Source: Tetradesmus obliquus
Taxonomy: Eukaryota; Chlorophyta; Chlorophyceae; Sphaeropleales; Scenedesmaceae
Length of the DNA stretch: 64,000 nt
Assembly: GCA_030272155.1 (NCBI GenBank)
Contig: CP126203.1
Span: 62,001 to 126,000, forward strand
Reading direction: 5' to 3'
This document shows, one piece after another, positions 52,193 to 62,312 of this stretch. Position numbers and translations under genes: made by a program. Numbering within the stretch: the stretch's first letter is position 1; every line of letters starts with the position of its first letter. The notes beneath the pieces are model-generated. The model saw nothing but the letters and a program-made list of their open reading frames with translations. It had not been told where the DNA came from and did not search any database.

Positions 52193-53412
52193 GGGTTGCC
52201 AGCCCAGGGGCATGCCTGCAAACGGAGGCAGCATACCTGCTGCTGCAGGCATGGCAGTAGTGACTGTTGCTGCATGCCTGCCCTGAGCCGTGTACTGCGC
52301 TGCACTGCCAGCTGTGTACTGCAGTGCAGTGTCAGCCGCGCTGACAGCACCACCTGGAGTGCTGGCATATGACAGTGGTATTGGACCCTGCTGCTGCTGC
52401 TGCTGCTGCTGCAGCTGTTGTCCAAATGCAAAGTCAATCGGCACAAACTGCTGAAACATCAACTGCTGAGGTGCCTCTTGCTGCAGCTGCTGCTGTTGCT
52501 GAAGCTGCACCTGCTGCTGAAGCTGCACCTGCTGCTGAAGCTGCACATGTTGCTGCACCTGCTGCTGTAGTTGCTGCCGCTGCAAATCTTGTAGCTGCAC
52601 CTGCTGCTGCTGCATGTCTTGTAGCTGCACCTGCTGCTGCTGCATGTCTTGTAGCTGCACCTGCTGCTGCTGCATGTCTTGCAGCTGCACCTGCTGCTGC
52701 TGACCGTCTAACAGTTGCACCTGTTGTACATGCTGCTGCTGCTGCTGCTGCGCATTTTGCAGCTGCACGTGCTGCTGCTGCTGCTGCTGCACGTCTGGCA
52801 CCTGCTGCTGCAGCATCCGAGCAAGCTCCAGCGAGGTACGTGTGTGCTGCTCGCAATCCTGTTGCTGCTGCTGCTGCCAGTCCTGCTCAGCTGCAGGCAA
52901 CAGCCCCGCCTCCAGCTCTTGCTGCTGCTGCTGCTGCTGCTGCTGTTCCATGTCCTGCAGCAGCTCCAGGGCATCACCCAGCTGCTCGTCAGGCACTGCG
53001 ATGCAGCTGGCCATCTCAGCAAGGTCGGTGTCATCCAGCCTGCAGCAGCAGCAGCAGCAGCAGCAGTAGCAGCGCAGGAGTTCAATGGTGTTGGCGGTAG
53101 CAGCAGCAGCAGTAGGTGGTGGTATGCTTGCTTGCTGCAGCTGCTGTACCTCTCCACTTGCCCAGACAATGCACTGCCGGTGCTGCTTCACAGTGCGCAG
53201 ATGGCAACGTCAGCTGTTCAGTATGTCAACGACGCAGGAGCTGTCCACAGCTGAGACAACCGGCCAGTGCGTGTGTTCGGTGCAGTGTCAGCTGCAGCGA
53301 GAACAACTGCTTACAGCTGCATGCAGCTTTGCAGGAGTTCAGCGCCTCACCTGAAATGGTCCCGTATCCATGCAAAGTAAGACTGCCCTTGACTGCCTGG
53401 GGGCTCCTCCAT
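47372..53412 (-). CDS. bZIP-like transcriptional regulator, paralog B (Gln-rich)
   Basis: Nine exons join in phase to 944 residues: 53351-53412, 51845-53039, 51443-51560, 50475-50959, 49729-50148, 49293-49435, 48636-48808, 48097-48227, 47372-47479. The N terminus MEEPPGSQGQSYFAWIRDHF is acidic/aromatic, followed by a very long Gln-rich region with VQLQDMQQQQ repeats. The basic region DAQREAHRRFRQRRKDM ends at 419. The zipper follows in the next exon (LEAEVAA, KQAQLAA, LSQENAA, LNAKARA, LDQLL). The C-terminal half shares HWRQVADLLQAR, LPPQALADLCVARQLYS, RIKQQRQLL, LLDAVESSLRRE, GVYQW and VHSYPFLPDSHAILEQLA with paralog A. The zipper exon (118 nt) and the LPPQ exon (173 nt) have exactly the same lengths in A, confirming homology. 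It should act as a nuclear DNA-binding dimer. The bZIP Asn is Gln. Confidence 0.8.
47733..48140 (-). repeat. Donor-edge array, paralog B exon 8
   Basis: The exon 8 end (TFHKLMSPLVAAEIL then GTG) at 48097-48140 is copied at 47975-48022, 47853-47905 and 47733-47783, giving four donors in a row. The peptide drifts (SPLVDAEVL, SPLVAADIL, SPLVAAEML). Confidence 0.92.
48160..48355 (-). repeat. Acceptor-edge copy, paralog B exon 8
   Basis: The exon 8 start (GGCCCCACGGCGCGGGTGCC, coding SLLDAVESSLRREAVLE) is copied upstream at 48278-48355 with a preceding (CTG)n and CAG. Confidence 0.9.
48768..48998 (-). repeat. Acceptor-edge array, paralog B exon 7
   Basis: The exon 7 start (CAG then GCTGCCGCCCCAGGCGCTGG) at 48768-48811 is copied at 48845-48895 and 48955-48998. 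The homologous exon of paralog A also has three copies. Confidence 0.9.
49163..49310 (-). repeat. Donor-edge copy, paralog B exon 6
   Basis: The exon 6 end (CTGCTGCAGGCCAG then GTGGG) recurs at 49163-49187 as CTGCTGCAGGCCAG followed by GTGCGG. Confidence 0.75.
51172..51510 (-). repeat. Donor-edge array, paralog B zipper exon
   Basis: The 3' half of the zipper exon (ENAALNAKARALDQLLASAG plus GTGGG) at 51443-51505 is copied at 51299-51365 and 51172-51235. The copies are nearly identical to one another and are separated by (CTG)n and a conserved TGTGTGCTGTGTGTTGGCTG. A copied exon body of 55 bases would shift frame if included. Confidence 0.93.
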
Positions 53413-54797
53413 GCTGCTGCCTGGCAACCAGTGCTGCTGTCTGCTGCTGCTGCAGCTGCCTCTACTGTAGACAGCTGTGCCCACCAGCAGCACTGCTCTG
53501 TCGCGCCTTCGTTCGTTGAAACCAACTATGGCGATCTGCTCATGCAGAGTGTATGCTCAAGCATCAGAGCAGACGCTGGTTGTGTTTTCAAGGGACTGTG
53601 AACAAGGGTCAGAAGCAATCGCATTGCGCAAGGCTTGTGCGGTGCAGCTAGTTGTGGCTTTTGCAATGTGGTTGGCGTACACGTAGTGTTGGGCATCAAT
53701 GAGTTGGACTAGCTCTGCTGATCGATCAGTTCGTGTCAGCGGATTTCGTAATCGTGTCACTTCTAGCACTTGAGTAAAAATTGGGGAGTCTCAACTCCGT
53801 ATCCCGGACGATTGTTTCCTTGCTTGTGTGCGAGGCACGCGTCATTCGCATGCACGCATGGGTGCAAGTGCTGAGCCACTGTCACAGTTGTTGCCTGGTA
53901 TGAAGCCTTCCGGCCACCCACCCACCCCTCCAGCCCCTACGAGGCACTTCATTACCTTATGTTACATTGGAAAGTATCTTTTCGTGACGTGCTATCGGGA
54001 AACACCTGCCTGTAAACTCTGGCAGAGTCAAAACCCACAGCCCAAAACGCCAGAAGCCTGTGAATTTGGCGAAGAGGCAGAACGGGACGTCGTAATTTGC
54101 AAACCTGCTGACATACATTGTTGAAAAGCTTACGAGGCAGCATATGTGGTCTGAGTCGACGTAATCAGAGACTGTCACTGCTCCACGACGCTCTGTAATT
54201 CCTGCGCCTCGCGCGCTCAGAGTTCAGCTCTAATACTGGACCAAGCTATGGATTGTATTACACATGTGGTCACCGTCGCAGTCTCATTGACTTAAGAGCA
54301 ATTCGAGTCGGAAGAGCCGGTGTAACACGAAAAATAACGCTGGTCGGAAGGCCACAGTCTCCGTCCTCATTCTCATTCGTCCGGGTACAGTTTTGTAAAT
54401 ACAAAACCCATAGGTTCCATTTGTGACACCAATGGGGCGGTATAGACCATATGCATCAAGCAGGCCACACTTCAGCATCAGCTGCTTGGCAGCTTTGCCC
54501 CTACCAGTGATTCAGCATCCGAGCCTGGCCACGCGCTGCTGCTGCTGCCGCCAACAGCAGGAGCTACAGCTGCTGCACCCGTTCAAAGGGCTCGACACGC
54601 TGCACTGCTTGCTCGTGTGCTGAACCACAGCCACCATGGTGGCCACGCATGAGCATCCCAAAGCTGCTGCGTGCTTCCCCAGCACATGTGTGACAACACG
54701 ACACTTCCCACAGGACCACCTGCAATGCAAGCCACACAATATGCCACACCATGCCGCACTGCTGCTGCTGCTGCTGCTGCTGCTTCTGCTACTGCTG
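53413..54797. other. 1.4-kb spacer between paralog B and the U2AF65-like gene
   Basis: It should contain the paralog B promoter and the 3' flank of the splicing-factor gene. TGTAA on the minus strand at 54258-54262 is a possible poly(A) signal. No gene is recognised. Confidence 0.45.
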
Positions 54798-55427
54798 CTA
54801 CTGCTGCTGCAGCTGCGCCTCCTGCTCCATCGCTGCCATGGCCACGCCGTATGCCTGCGCTGTCAGGTACACCGCGCTGACGGGGTTGCCCGCAAACATG
54901 CGCCCGTGGATGGCGTCGCGCGCCTTCTGCGCGCCAGCCGTGTCCACAAACTGCACGTAGGCCTGCAGGAACAACCACAACAGCAGCAGCAGCAGCAAAG
55001 TGGTGAGGTAGCTGCGGCTTTAAAAAAGGCACCAGTCATTGGCTGCAGCACAACATCGGAAGCGCCGCCATGTCCACAAACTGCACGTAAGCCTGCCATG
55101 CAGGAACTCAACCACAACAACAGCAGCAGCAGCAGAGTGTTGAGGCGAATGCGACTTGAGCTTCGCCTGCAGCACAACACCGCCCGGCAGCAGCGCACTA
55201 CCTGCTACTACCTTACACTACCCCCACCACACCCCGGCCAGCCAGCGAGCGCACCTTGCCGCAGTTGCCTGGTGCCGGACAGGTGGCACACGCAACAGCA
55301 GCTTGCACAGCACACACGCTCGCCAACCCCGCACCCCGCCACGCACCTTGCTGTAGTTGCCCGTGCCGAACAGGTGGCGTGCCGCCTGCGGGTTGGCGGG
55401 GCGAGGCACCTGCACCTCGTACACAGC

Positions 55428-55473
<46 letters not shown>

Positions 55474-58400
55474 CAGGCAACAGGGCTGCGTACGCTCGTC
55501 TCCACCCGCAACCCAAGAGACACACCCTGCCACTAGCCGGCAGCAGCGCCACCACTTCCATTTTCACCTTACCACAACTACAGAGCCCCACGCACCTTGC
55601 CGTAGTTGCCCGTGCCGAACAGGTGGCGTGCCGCTTGGGGGTTGGCGGGGCGCGGCACCTTCACCTCGTACACAGCGCCATGGCGGCCACACTCCTCCTT
55701 AAGGTCTAGCAGCACCTGAGGAACACCAGGAAAGCAAGAAAAAGGCAGCAGCAGGGGCAGGCCAGCCACAGGAAAGACCGCAGCAGGGGTGCCGCCCAGG
55801 AGACGCAGCAGCAGCAGGTGTCGTCAGTGTTGCGCCTGGGGTTCAGTCAGCTGGCGTGCGTGCTTGACGGGTGCTGTGGGTGCAAGCTGCGCACGCAGGC
55901 TGCGAACGCAAGCACTGCAGCAGTTGTTGCTGTGCAGCACTGTGCATCGCAACCGTTGCTGCTGTCTGCACATGTCACGATTGCACTAAGAGCACCACGT
56001 GCAGCATGTGGTACAACAACTGCAGGTACCGCTGGCGGTGCACAGGTCAACTGCTTCAAACAGCTGCGCATCTGCTGTTCAAACCCTCATGTTTGGTTGC
56101 AGCTGGGAGTAGGAGCGTGGCGGCCGCGCCGCAGCGTAGCACAGTGATGAGTCAGCACAGTCACACACGCTGCAACAGCATCAAGAAACAGCAGCAAACA
56201 GCAACAGAGCAGTAGAGCAATCCAGCTGCTGCTGCGCCAGCCATGGCGTCCGCGGTGGTCGGCAGTCGAGCTGGGGCGGGGTGGAAAGCTGCAGCAGCAC
56301 CAGAAGCAAGGCGCTCGTGGTTACACAGCCGCAGCAACACAGTCGCCTGAGGGAAGGGGGCAGCATTGCTACCAGCCAGACCCAGCCAGACCCAGCACAA
56401 GCAGGTGCAGCTGCTGCGTCGCAGTACTGCGTCCCTACCTCACGCCATACCACCTTGCTCCTCTGTGTAGCTTGTGCAGCACCCATACTTTACCCGCAAC
56501 ACACACTCATGCCAAGCAGCAAACCCCCACAAACTATTTGAAATCAGTGCCGCCGTTCACCAAAAAGGCACACCACAGCAGCCCCCGCACCTCCTCGTAC
56601 TCCTCTCCATCCTCCAGCACCTCGGGCGTGATCATGCCAGCCACCACCACGTAGGGCGTGGGAATCGAACTGGCGCCCGCCTCCGTCACCAGCGCAGCAC
56701 CCGCTGGCGCTGGCCCCACACCCGCACCAGCAGCAGCACCACCAGGCGGACCAGGAAAGGGCCCCGCAGCAGCAGCCAGTGCTTCAGCGGGCACTGTGCC
56801 TGCTGCCACTGCTGCCTCATTATGCCCCGCTGCTGCTGCGTTGCCGGCGGCTGCCATGTGTGCGCCCGCTGTGCCCGGCAGCAGCGCCTCTGCTGCTGCG
56901 ATTGAGGGCAGCGGGATGCCGGCGCCAGACTGGAAGGCTGCCAGGGCCGCTTCGGCCTGCGCGGCTGCCTGGTGCACCTGCGGCAGGGCAGCAAGCAATT
57001 AGGCAGCAGCAGCAACAGCAGCAGCAGGCACAGCGTCACATCGTAAGTGCAAGGACTGGAAGGCTGCGAGGGCTGCCTCGGCCTGCGCGGCTGCCTGGTG
57101 CACCTGCGGCAGCAGGTGGGGGTATAGCAGTAGCGTCACAAGTGAAGCGGCCCAGCAGCACATGCAGAAGTTGAAGATACGGCACGCAAGAGTTCGGCGC
57201 TATGCACATGCCGCAGCATGCGTCCCTGCATGTGCCTGCATGTGCGCAGCGGTCGCACTGCCTTGCAGCCGCGCTTGGGTCCACACAGCTGGCGAGCTTC
57301 ACATAAGAGGCATCACATTGAGACAGCAGGTAGTCGTTTGGCTGGCTACAGCTGCAATGCACTTGCCGCACCTTATTCGGGTCCACATAGCTGGCTAGCC
57401 GCCCAATGGACGCCCAATGGACAGCGCCTGGCCCATGAGGTTGATCTGGCCATGCCATGCCACACACACCACAGCATGAAGCATACAGCAGCCAGGCACC
57501 GTGCACACGCTGCAGCACGCGCCACCTTGTTGGGGTCCCAGCAGCTGGCAGCAGCCAGCGCCCAACTCAAAGCAGCAACACACCAAGCAACCAGCCTACC
57601 CACCTTGTTGGGGTCCACGTAGCTGGCTGGCCTGCCAATGGACAGCGCCTGGCCCATGAGGTTGATCTGGCCGTTGAGCTGCAGCGCGGCAGACGCGTAC
57701 TCGGGGCTGCGGAACTCCACAAAGCCGTAGCGGCCGTCGCTGTGGATGTTCACCTGCAGCAGCAGCAGCAGCAGCAGCGCAGTCAGCAGAGGTATTTGTA
57801 ATTTAAAGGCGGATGCGGAGCTCCGATACCTCACAAAGTAACAGCTACCGGCGCTGTGGAGTTCACTGTGTCCGGCCGCAGCAGCAGAGCGGGCGCGGCG
57901 CAGTGTCAGCCCGGCTGTGCCAGCTACTAGCTACTGGCAGCACTATCATGCTGCCAAGCAGTGCATCAACGACTGCACACGCAGCAGCACGCCCCTCCAG
58001 CCGCTGCCCCACTGCACCAATCAACACGCCATCACCCGCAGCAACCACTCAAGACCCCATCCAGGCTGCTGCTGCCGCTGCTGCTGCTGCCGGCCCGCTC
58101 CGCACCTTGCAGACCGGCTCTTGGCCCGGCGCTGCCGCCTGCGGGAATGCTGCGATGAGTGCGCTGTCAAATACCTGGCCCAGCATGGCCTCGGTGACCG
58201 CGCCCGCCGTGAGGTTGCCGATGTACAGCTGCAAACATAGGTAGAAACGCAGCGGCAGGGCAGGGCAGAGTGAGGTGAGGTGAGGTGAGACCTGGCCCAG
58301 CATGGCCTCAGTGACGGCACCCGAGGTGAGGTTGCCGATATGTACAGCTGCAGGCAGAGACAGGTGCGGGGTGAGGTGATGCGTGTGTGGCTCAACATGG

Positions 58401-58760
58401 CCTTGATGACTGTGCAAAGAACCTGCCAACAAGGCTGGCACCAGCGAATCATCAGACAGCCTGCTCAACTGCAGAAATCGTGTTCTGGCTGTCAATCTGC
58501 TGCTGCTGCTGCTGCCTGCCTGACTACATGCAGAGGTGCAACGGCATGCTGCTGCTGCCTGCTCCACCACGTACAGAGCTGCTGCTGTTGCTGATGTCTT
58601 GGCCAACAGAGGCATGCTCCTGCTGCCGCTGCTGCTGCTGCTGCTGCCGCCCCACCTCGCGCTGCGCCTTGTTGGCCTGCTGCACGGCGCTCTTGGCCTG
58701 CTGCGCCAGCACCAGCTGCCGCGACTTGAGCATCTGCTCCTGCCACAGCCGCATGGCTGA

Positions 58761-58791
<31 letters not shown>

Positions 58792-59368
58792 AAGGCACAG
58801 CAGGCACGCTGACAAGTCAGCAGGCAGCACGCCACACAGTGCCGCACGTCTGTGCAGCATGCACGCAACGCCAGCACCCCCGTGCATGCTCACACAATGC
58901 ACACACAGGTAAGGCTTGCATGGCAGCTGCGCGTGGTAAGGCTGGCATCAGCACACACACATCTGGCTGATCAGCACACCACTACACCTTCCCTGGGGCC
59001 GCTGGACACATCGGCGGCACAGACACAGCATCCCTAAACATAAAGCAAAACATGAAACCCAACGCACAGCCGACCGCACCTTCCGCGGGGTCGCTGGACA
59101 CCTTGGAGCGCAGGTGCGCATAGGGGTCGTTGGTGGCAAACATGGACGCTGCTGGGGCGGCGCGGCAGCGCGGGGCATCGGCAGGGCGCGGTGCAAGGCA
59201 GCGGGTGCAGGACAGCGCGGTGCAGGCACAGCAGGCACAGCGGCGCCAGTCAAACCAGGATGAGTCTGATACATGAGATTCACTTGCCTAGTAGGCCACA
59301 TTGCTAGCCTGCTCAAAGGCATCTGTTCGACAGCATCCAAGTGCAGCTACACTGTCGAAACTCCAACA

Positions 59369-59404
<36 letters not shown>

Positions 59405-60426
59405 CACATCCCTCGCCCAGGCCCCACCTGCCGGCCCGGCGGGTTCCTGACGATCGCAGCAACAGCAACATTACAAATCACCCACCCCACCCCACCACAA
59501 GCAGCAGCAGCAGCACACCATCAACCCAGCACCCCACCTGCGGGCTTGGCGGGCTCCTGGCGCTTGCGCGGCTTGTAGCCGCCCGCGCTGTCCCTGCTGC
59601 GGCTGCGGCTGCGGCCGCCCCTGCCCCTGCTGCGGCTGCGGCTGCGCTGCCTGCTGGCGCGGCGCTCGCGGCTGCGGCTGCGGCGGCGCCTGTGCCTGTC
59701 GCGGCTGCGCGACCTGCATATGCCAGCAGGAGGCCGGGCGGGCAGAAGGGACACGGAAGCAGTGATACGGTAGGCAAGGTCATGCAGATGCCAAGGGCTG
59801 CAGTTGTGTGCTGCTTCTGCAGACATGCCCCACCATACTAACATAACACCCACATGTTACACCCATATAAGGCAAACGTTCCAGTGATTGCAGCGCGTCG
59901 CGCAGCGTCATGGCCTGTGCACACGCTTCCTTGCAGGACGCCGCTGGTGTGCTGCTGCCATGCAGTGGCAACCCTGACGGCATACCCAATGACCAAATCT
60001 TTTGTGTCCTTCCAATCAACTCATTGGACCGTATCTTGCAGACAGGCTCGCATGTCATGCTCAGACACCTGTCCAGGTCTGCTGCTACTGCTGCTGCTGT
60101 TGCCCAGCTGCATAGATAGCCTGCAGCCCTCTGCTACGCCTGCGTTGAATCACATTCCTGCTATTGTTTGATTACCACCTGCTGGTTTTCGATCAAAGCC
60201 AGTCTTACCTGCGCTTCCTGTCTCTAGAGCGACTCCTGCTCCTGTCCCGCCTGCTCTTGCGCTCTCTGCTGCCGTCCCGGTCCCTGCGGCTGTGTTTTTC
60301 CTTCTTGCTCCGTTCACGACTCCTCTCCCTGCTGCGATCTCTGCTGACCGACCTCTCGCGCTCAACAGGTGCACCATTTGGCTCCTCCTCTCGCCCGCTC
60401 ATCGGGCTGCCACCGTTCTCTGACAT
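54798..60426 (-). CDS. U2AF65-like splicing factor (RS, one RRM, UHM)
   Basis: Nine exons join in phase to 503 residues: 60209-60426, 59538-59713, 59080-59151, 58656-58756, 58106-58228, 57604-57753, 56591-56977, 55596-55715, 54798-54962. Residues ~25-120 form an Arg/Ser domain. Residues ~190-280 are an RRM (LYIGNLTAGAVTEAML, GRYGFVEFRSPEYASAALQLNG). The C-terminal ~120 residues match the U2AF homology motif region (VVVAGMITPEVLEDGEEYEEV, LDLKEECGRHGAVYEVKVPR, AYVQFVDTAGAQKARDAIHG, RMFAGNPVSAVYL). U2AF65 binds the polypyrimidine tract in the nucleus and recruits U2 snRNP. Here a ~100-residue Ala/Gly/Pro-rich segment stands where the second RRM would be, so this may be a paralog with altered RNA binding. 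The exon 4 donor at 58655 was chosen because QRE|LYIGNL joins in phase; reading on gives only a CAG tract and a stop. Confidence 0.88.
54940..55095 (-). repeat. Acceptor-edge copy, U2AF65-like exon 9
   Basis: The exon 9 start (CAG then GCCTACGTGCAGTTTGTGGA) at 54965-54940 recurs at about 55095-55068 as GCTTACGTGCAGTTTGTGGA. Confidence 0.88.
55250..55660 (-). repeat. Donor-edge array, U2AF65-like exon 8
   Basis: The exon 8 end (HLFGTGNYGK plus GTGCG) at 55596-55660 is copied at 55345-55425 (HLFGTGNYSK) and 55252-55300 (a decayed version with GTGCG). The longer copy also preserves VYEVQVPRPANPQAA. Confidence 0.92.
55430..55472 (+). repeat. (CCAG)n tetranucleotide repeat
   Basis: About eleven CCAG units in intron 8 of the U2AF65-like gene, between edge copies of exon 8 and the functional exon. 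Confidence 0.93.
56930..57112 (-). repeat. Acceptor-edge copy, U2AF65-like exon 7
   Basis: The exon 7 start (GCCGCAG then GTGCACCAGGCAGCCGCGCA) at 56980-56935 recurs at about 57105-57055 almost unchanged (VHQAAAQAEAALAAFQS). Confidence 0.92.
57270..57690 (-). repeat. Donor-edge array, U2AF65-like exon 6
   Basis: The exon 6 end (INLMGQALSIGRPASYVDPNK plus GTGGG) at 57604-57680 is copied at 57368-57450. Short decayed copies of the last ~25 bases lie at 57524-57550 and 57271-57310. Confidence 0.9.
58205..58345 (-). repeat. Acceptor-edge copy, U2AF65-like exon 5
   Basis: The exon 5 start (CAG then CTGTACATCGGCAACCTCAC, coding LYIGNLTAGAVTEAMLGQ) at 58228-58175 is copied at 58345-58285 with a one-base insertion (GTACATATCGGC) and IGNLTSGAVTEAMLGQ. 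Confidence 0.9.
58980..59110 (-). repeat. Donor-edge copy, U2AF65-like exon 3
   Basis: The exon 3 end (GTGTCCAGCGACCCCGCGGA then AGGTGCGG) recurs at 58983-59015 as GTGTCCAGCGGCCCCAGGGA followed by AGGTGTAG. Confidence 0.85.
59425..59570 (-). repeat. Donor-edge copy, U2AF65-like exon 2
   Basis: The exon 2 end (CAGGAGCCCGCCAAGCCCGC then AGGTGGGG) recurs at 59427-59455 as CAGGAACCCGCCGGGCCGGC then AGGTGGGG. Confidence 0.85.
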
Positions 60427-60999
60427 GACGACGATATAATCTGATCACTGATGTAGCTTGCTATTTATCAAGACTTGCAAGCCAGCGCCTGAGAATGTAC
60501 GCACACGCAGTGCAGCGATGCAAGCTGATGCGTGTACCGCTGCTAAATCAAGTTCAATGAAAGAACAACCAGGCAACGCAAATCAGACCTGACTCGTCTG
60601 CTCTTCATTTGAAGCGCGGGCTGCAGCACAAAACACTGGCTTGACTCTGTGCTGCAGGTTCTGTGTTGCTGTGAAAGCTCAATAATCTTGAAAGGCGCTG
60701 CTTTGCACCACGACGTGTGTTTTGAGCAACTCCCGTACTTTGCGTCCAGGCTTTGCGTCCAGGGTCATCACGTGTTTTGTGCTGCGCTACTGCTGCTGCT
60801 GTTGCTGGACTGGCATAGCTTGATTACGCTGCTGCCGACAGCTGGAACATTGCAACATCCCTTCCTTAGAGCGTTGGAGGAGCTCCCTGCCCCCACATAC
60901 ACTTGGGCGGTCCAGCCTGACAGCATACGGTACTGGCAGCAGGAGCAGCACATACGTACAGCTGAAGCTCAGCCTACCAGCACTGGTCAAGCAGTCAGC
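60427..60999. promoter_or_regulatory. Divergent promoter between U2AF65-like and small membrane protein genes
   Basis: The two genes start away from each other. From 60613 the plus frame is open and continues into the small protein without an ATG, so part of this stretch may be an upstream coding exon (TLQHPFLRALEELPAPTYTW in frame). No TATA box is convincing. Confidence 0.4.
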
Positions 61000-61272
61000 A
61001 TGGTTAAGGTGGGCCAAAAGGCAGTGCAGCAAGCAGCAGCAGGCAGCACAGCCACTGGCGGCTCTGCAGCAGCAGCAGCAGCAGCAGCAGCAGGCCGGCA
61101 GCAGGCAGGTGGCGTTGACCCTGTGCGTGCCGCCAAGGTGAAGACGCTGCTGCTGCAGAGCACTGCCGTGGTGGTGGCTGCTGTGGGGCTGGCCTACTTT
61201 AAAGTAATTGATGACAAGCTGGCCATGGGCATCATTGTGCTGATGTACCTCACCGTGCGCTTCCTGTCGTGA
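61000..61272 (+). CDS. Small membrane protein, unknown family
   Basis: The only in-frame ATG (context GTCAGCATGG) gives 90 residues: a basic start (MVKVGQKAVQQ), an Ala run encoded by GCAGCA repeats, then two hydrophobic segments (TLLLQSTAVVVAAVGLAYF and LAMGIIVLMYLTV) and the end RFLS. Two membrane helices with a short loop (KVIDDK) are likely. The open frame extends upstream to 60613, so an upstream exon is possible and the true protein may be longer. I do not recognise the family. The codons from DDKLAMG to the stop are repeated about ten times immediately downstream. Confidence 0.5.
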   Translation: MVKVGQKAVQQAAAGSTATGGSAAAAAAAAAGRQQAGGVDPVRAAKVKTLLLQSTAVVVAAVGLAYFKVIDDKLAMGIIVLMYLTVRFLS

Positions 61273-62312
61273 GGCTGCAGGGGCGAGCATATGTGCGGTG
61301 TGAGGGTGAGCACGTGTGGCCAGCTCGCCATGGGCATCACTGTGCTGATGTGCCTCACTTGCTGTGCCTCACTGCGCTTATGAGGCACCAGGACTCGGTG
61401 GTGTTCTGTGTATATGCAGCATGTTGCGCCAAAGGATGAGTCAGGCCAGCTGGTATGGGCATCATTGTGCTGATGTACCTCACTGTGCGCTTCCTGTCAT
61501 GAGGCGGCAGGCCTAGGCCCTGGGGCCAGCCGTTGTTTTGTTTGCATGCAGCACGTTCTGCCTACGTATGTGCCAGGCCGGCTGGCCATGGATGTCATCG
61601 TGCTGATGCACCTCACGTGCGCTCCCTGTCGTGAGGTGGCTGGGCCGTCTTGAGCATCTTAACATGCAGGTGTTTAAGGACTGTTCTGACAAGCTGGCCA
61701 TGGGCATCATCGTGCTGATGTACCTCGCTGTGCGCTTCCTGTCGTGAGGCAGCTGGGGCGGGTTTTGTGCAGGGTGGTGTGCTGAAGCAGCTGAGCAGTG
61801 GTGATGAGCTCGCCATGAGCATCACTGTGCTGATGTGCCTCACTTACCACGCTCATGAGGCAGCAGGACTCGCTGGTGTTTCGTGTATATGCAGCATGTC
61901 ATGCCAAAGGATGTGTCAGGTAAGCTGGCCATAGGCATCATTGTGCTGATGTACCTCGCTGTGCGCTTCCTGTCATGAGGCTGCAGGGGCAGGTGCTGTG
62001 CAGGATGTTGTGCTGAAGCAGTTGAGCATGAGTTGCCAGGTCGCCATGGGCATCACTGTGCTGATGTGCGTCACTTAATGTGCCTTACCACGCTCATAAG
62101 GCATCAGGACTCGGTGGTGTTTTGTGTATATGCCGCATGTTGTGCTAGAGGATGAGTCAGGCCAGCTCGCCATGGGCATCACTGTGCTGATGTGCCTCAC
62201 CATGCGCTTCCTGTCATGAGGCGGCAGGGCTAGCTGATTTGATGTGGTGGTGTAGCATTGTTGGAGACCTTTAAGACAAGCTGGCCATGGGTGTCGTGCT
62301 GATGTACCTTAC
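61205..62312 (+). repeat. Tandem array of the last coding segment plus stop (about 10 copies)
   Basis: A ~65-base core (GCTGGCCATGGGCATCATTG, then GTGCTGATGTACCTCACC, CGCTTCCTGTC and a TGAGGC stop region) recurs about every 110-125 bases. Copies lie near 61210, 61320, 61450, 61580, 61690, 61805, 61925, 62040, 62165 and 62278. Two diverged subtypes (ATCATTGTG...CGCTTCCTGTCGTGAGG and ATCACTGTG...CACTTACC) partly alternate, suggesting a higher-order unit. Several copies keep DKLAMGIIVLMYL-VRFLS in frame with a stop. Confidence 0.93.

Noticed and set aside
52369-53100. 243-codon plus-strand frame rich in Ala
   Set aside because: CTG/CAG repeats keep all frames open; the minus strand is the real exon of paralog B.
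56655-56685. tRNA-like GAATCGAAC
   Set aside because: It lies inside U2AF65-like exon 7, coding ASSIPTPY on the minus strand.
58492-58655. Extension of U2AF65-like exon 4 through a Gln tract
   Set aside because: The frame ends in a stop and breaks the phase-0 join QRE|LYIGNL; the CAG run is typical intron sequence here.
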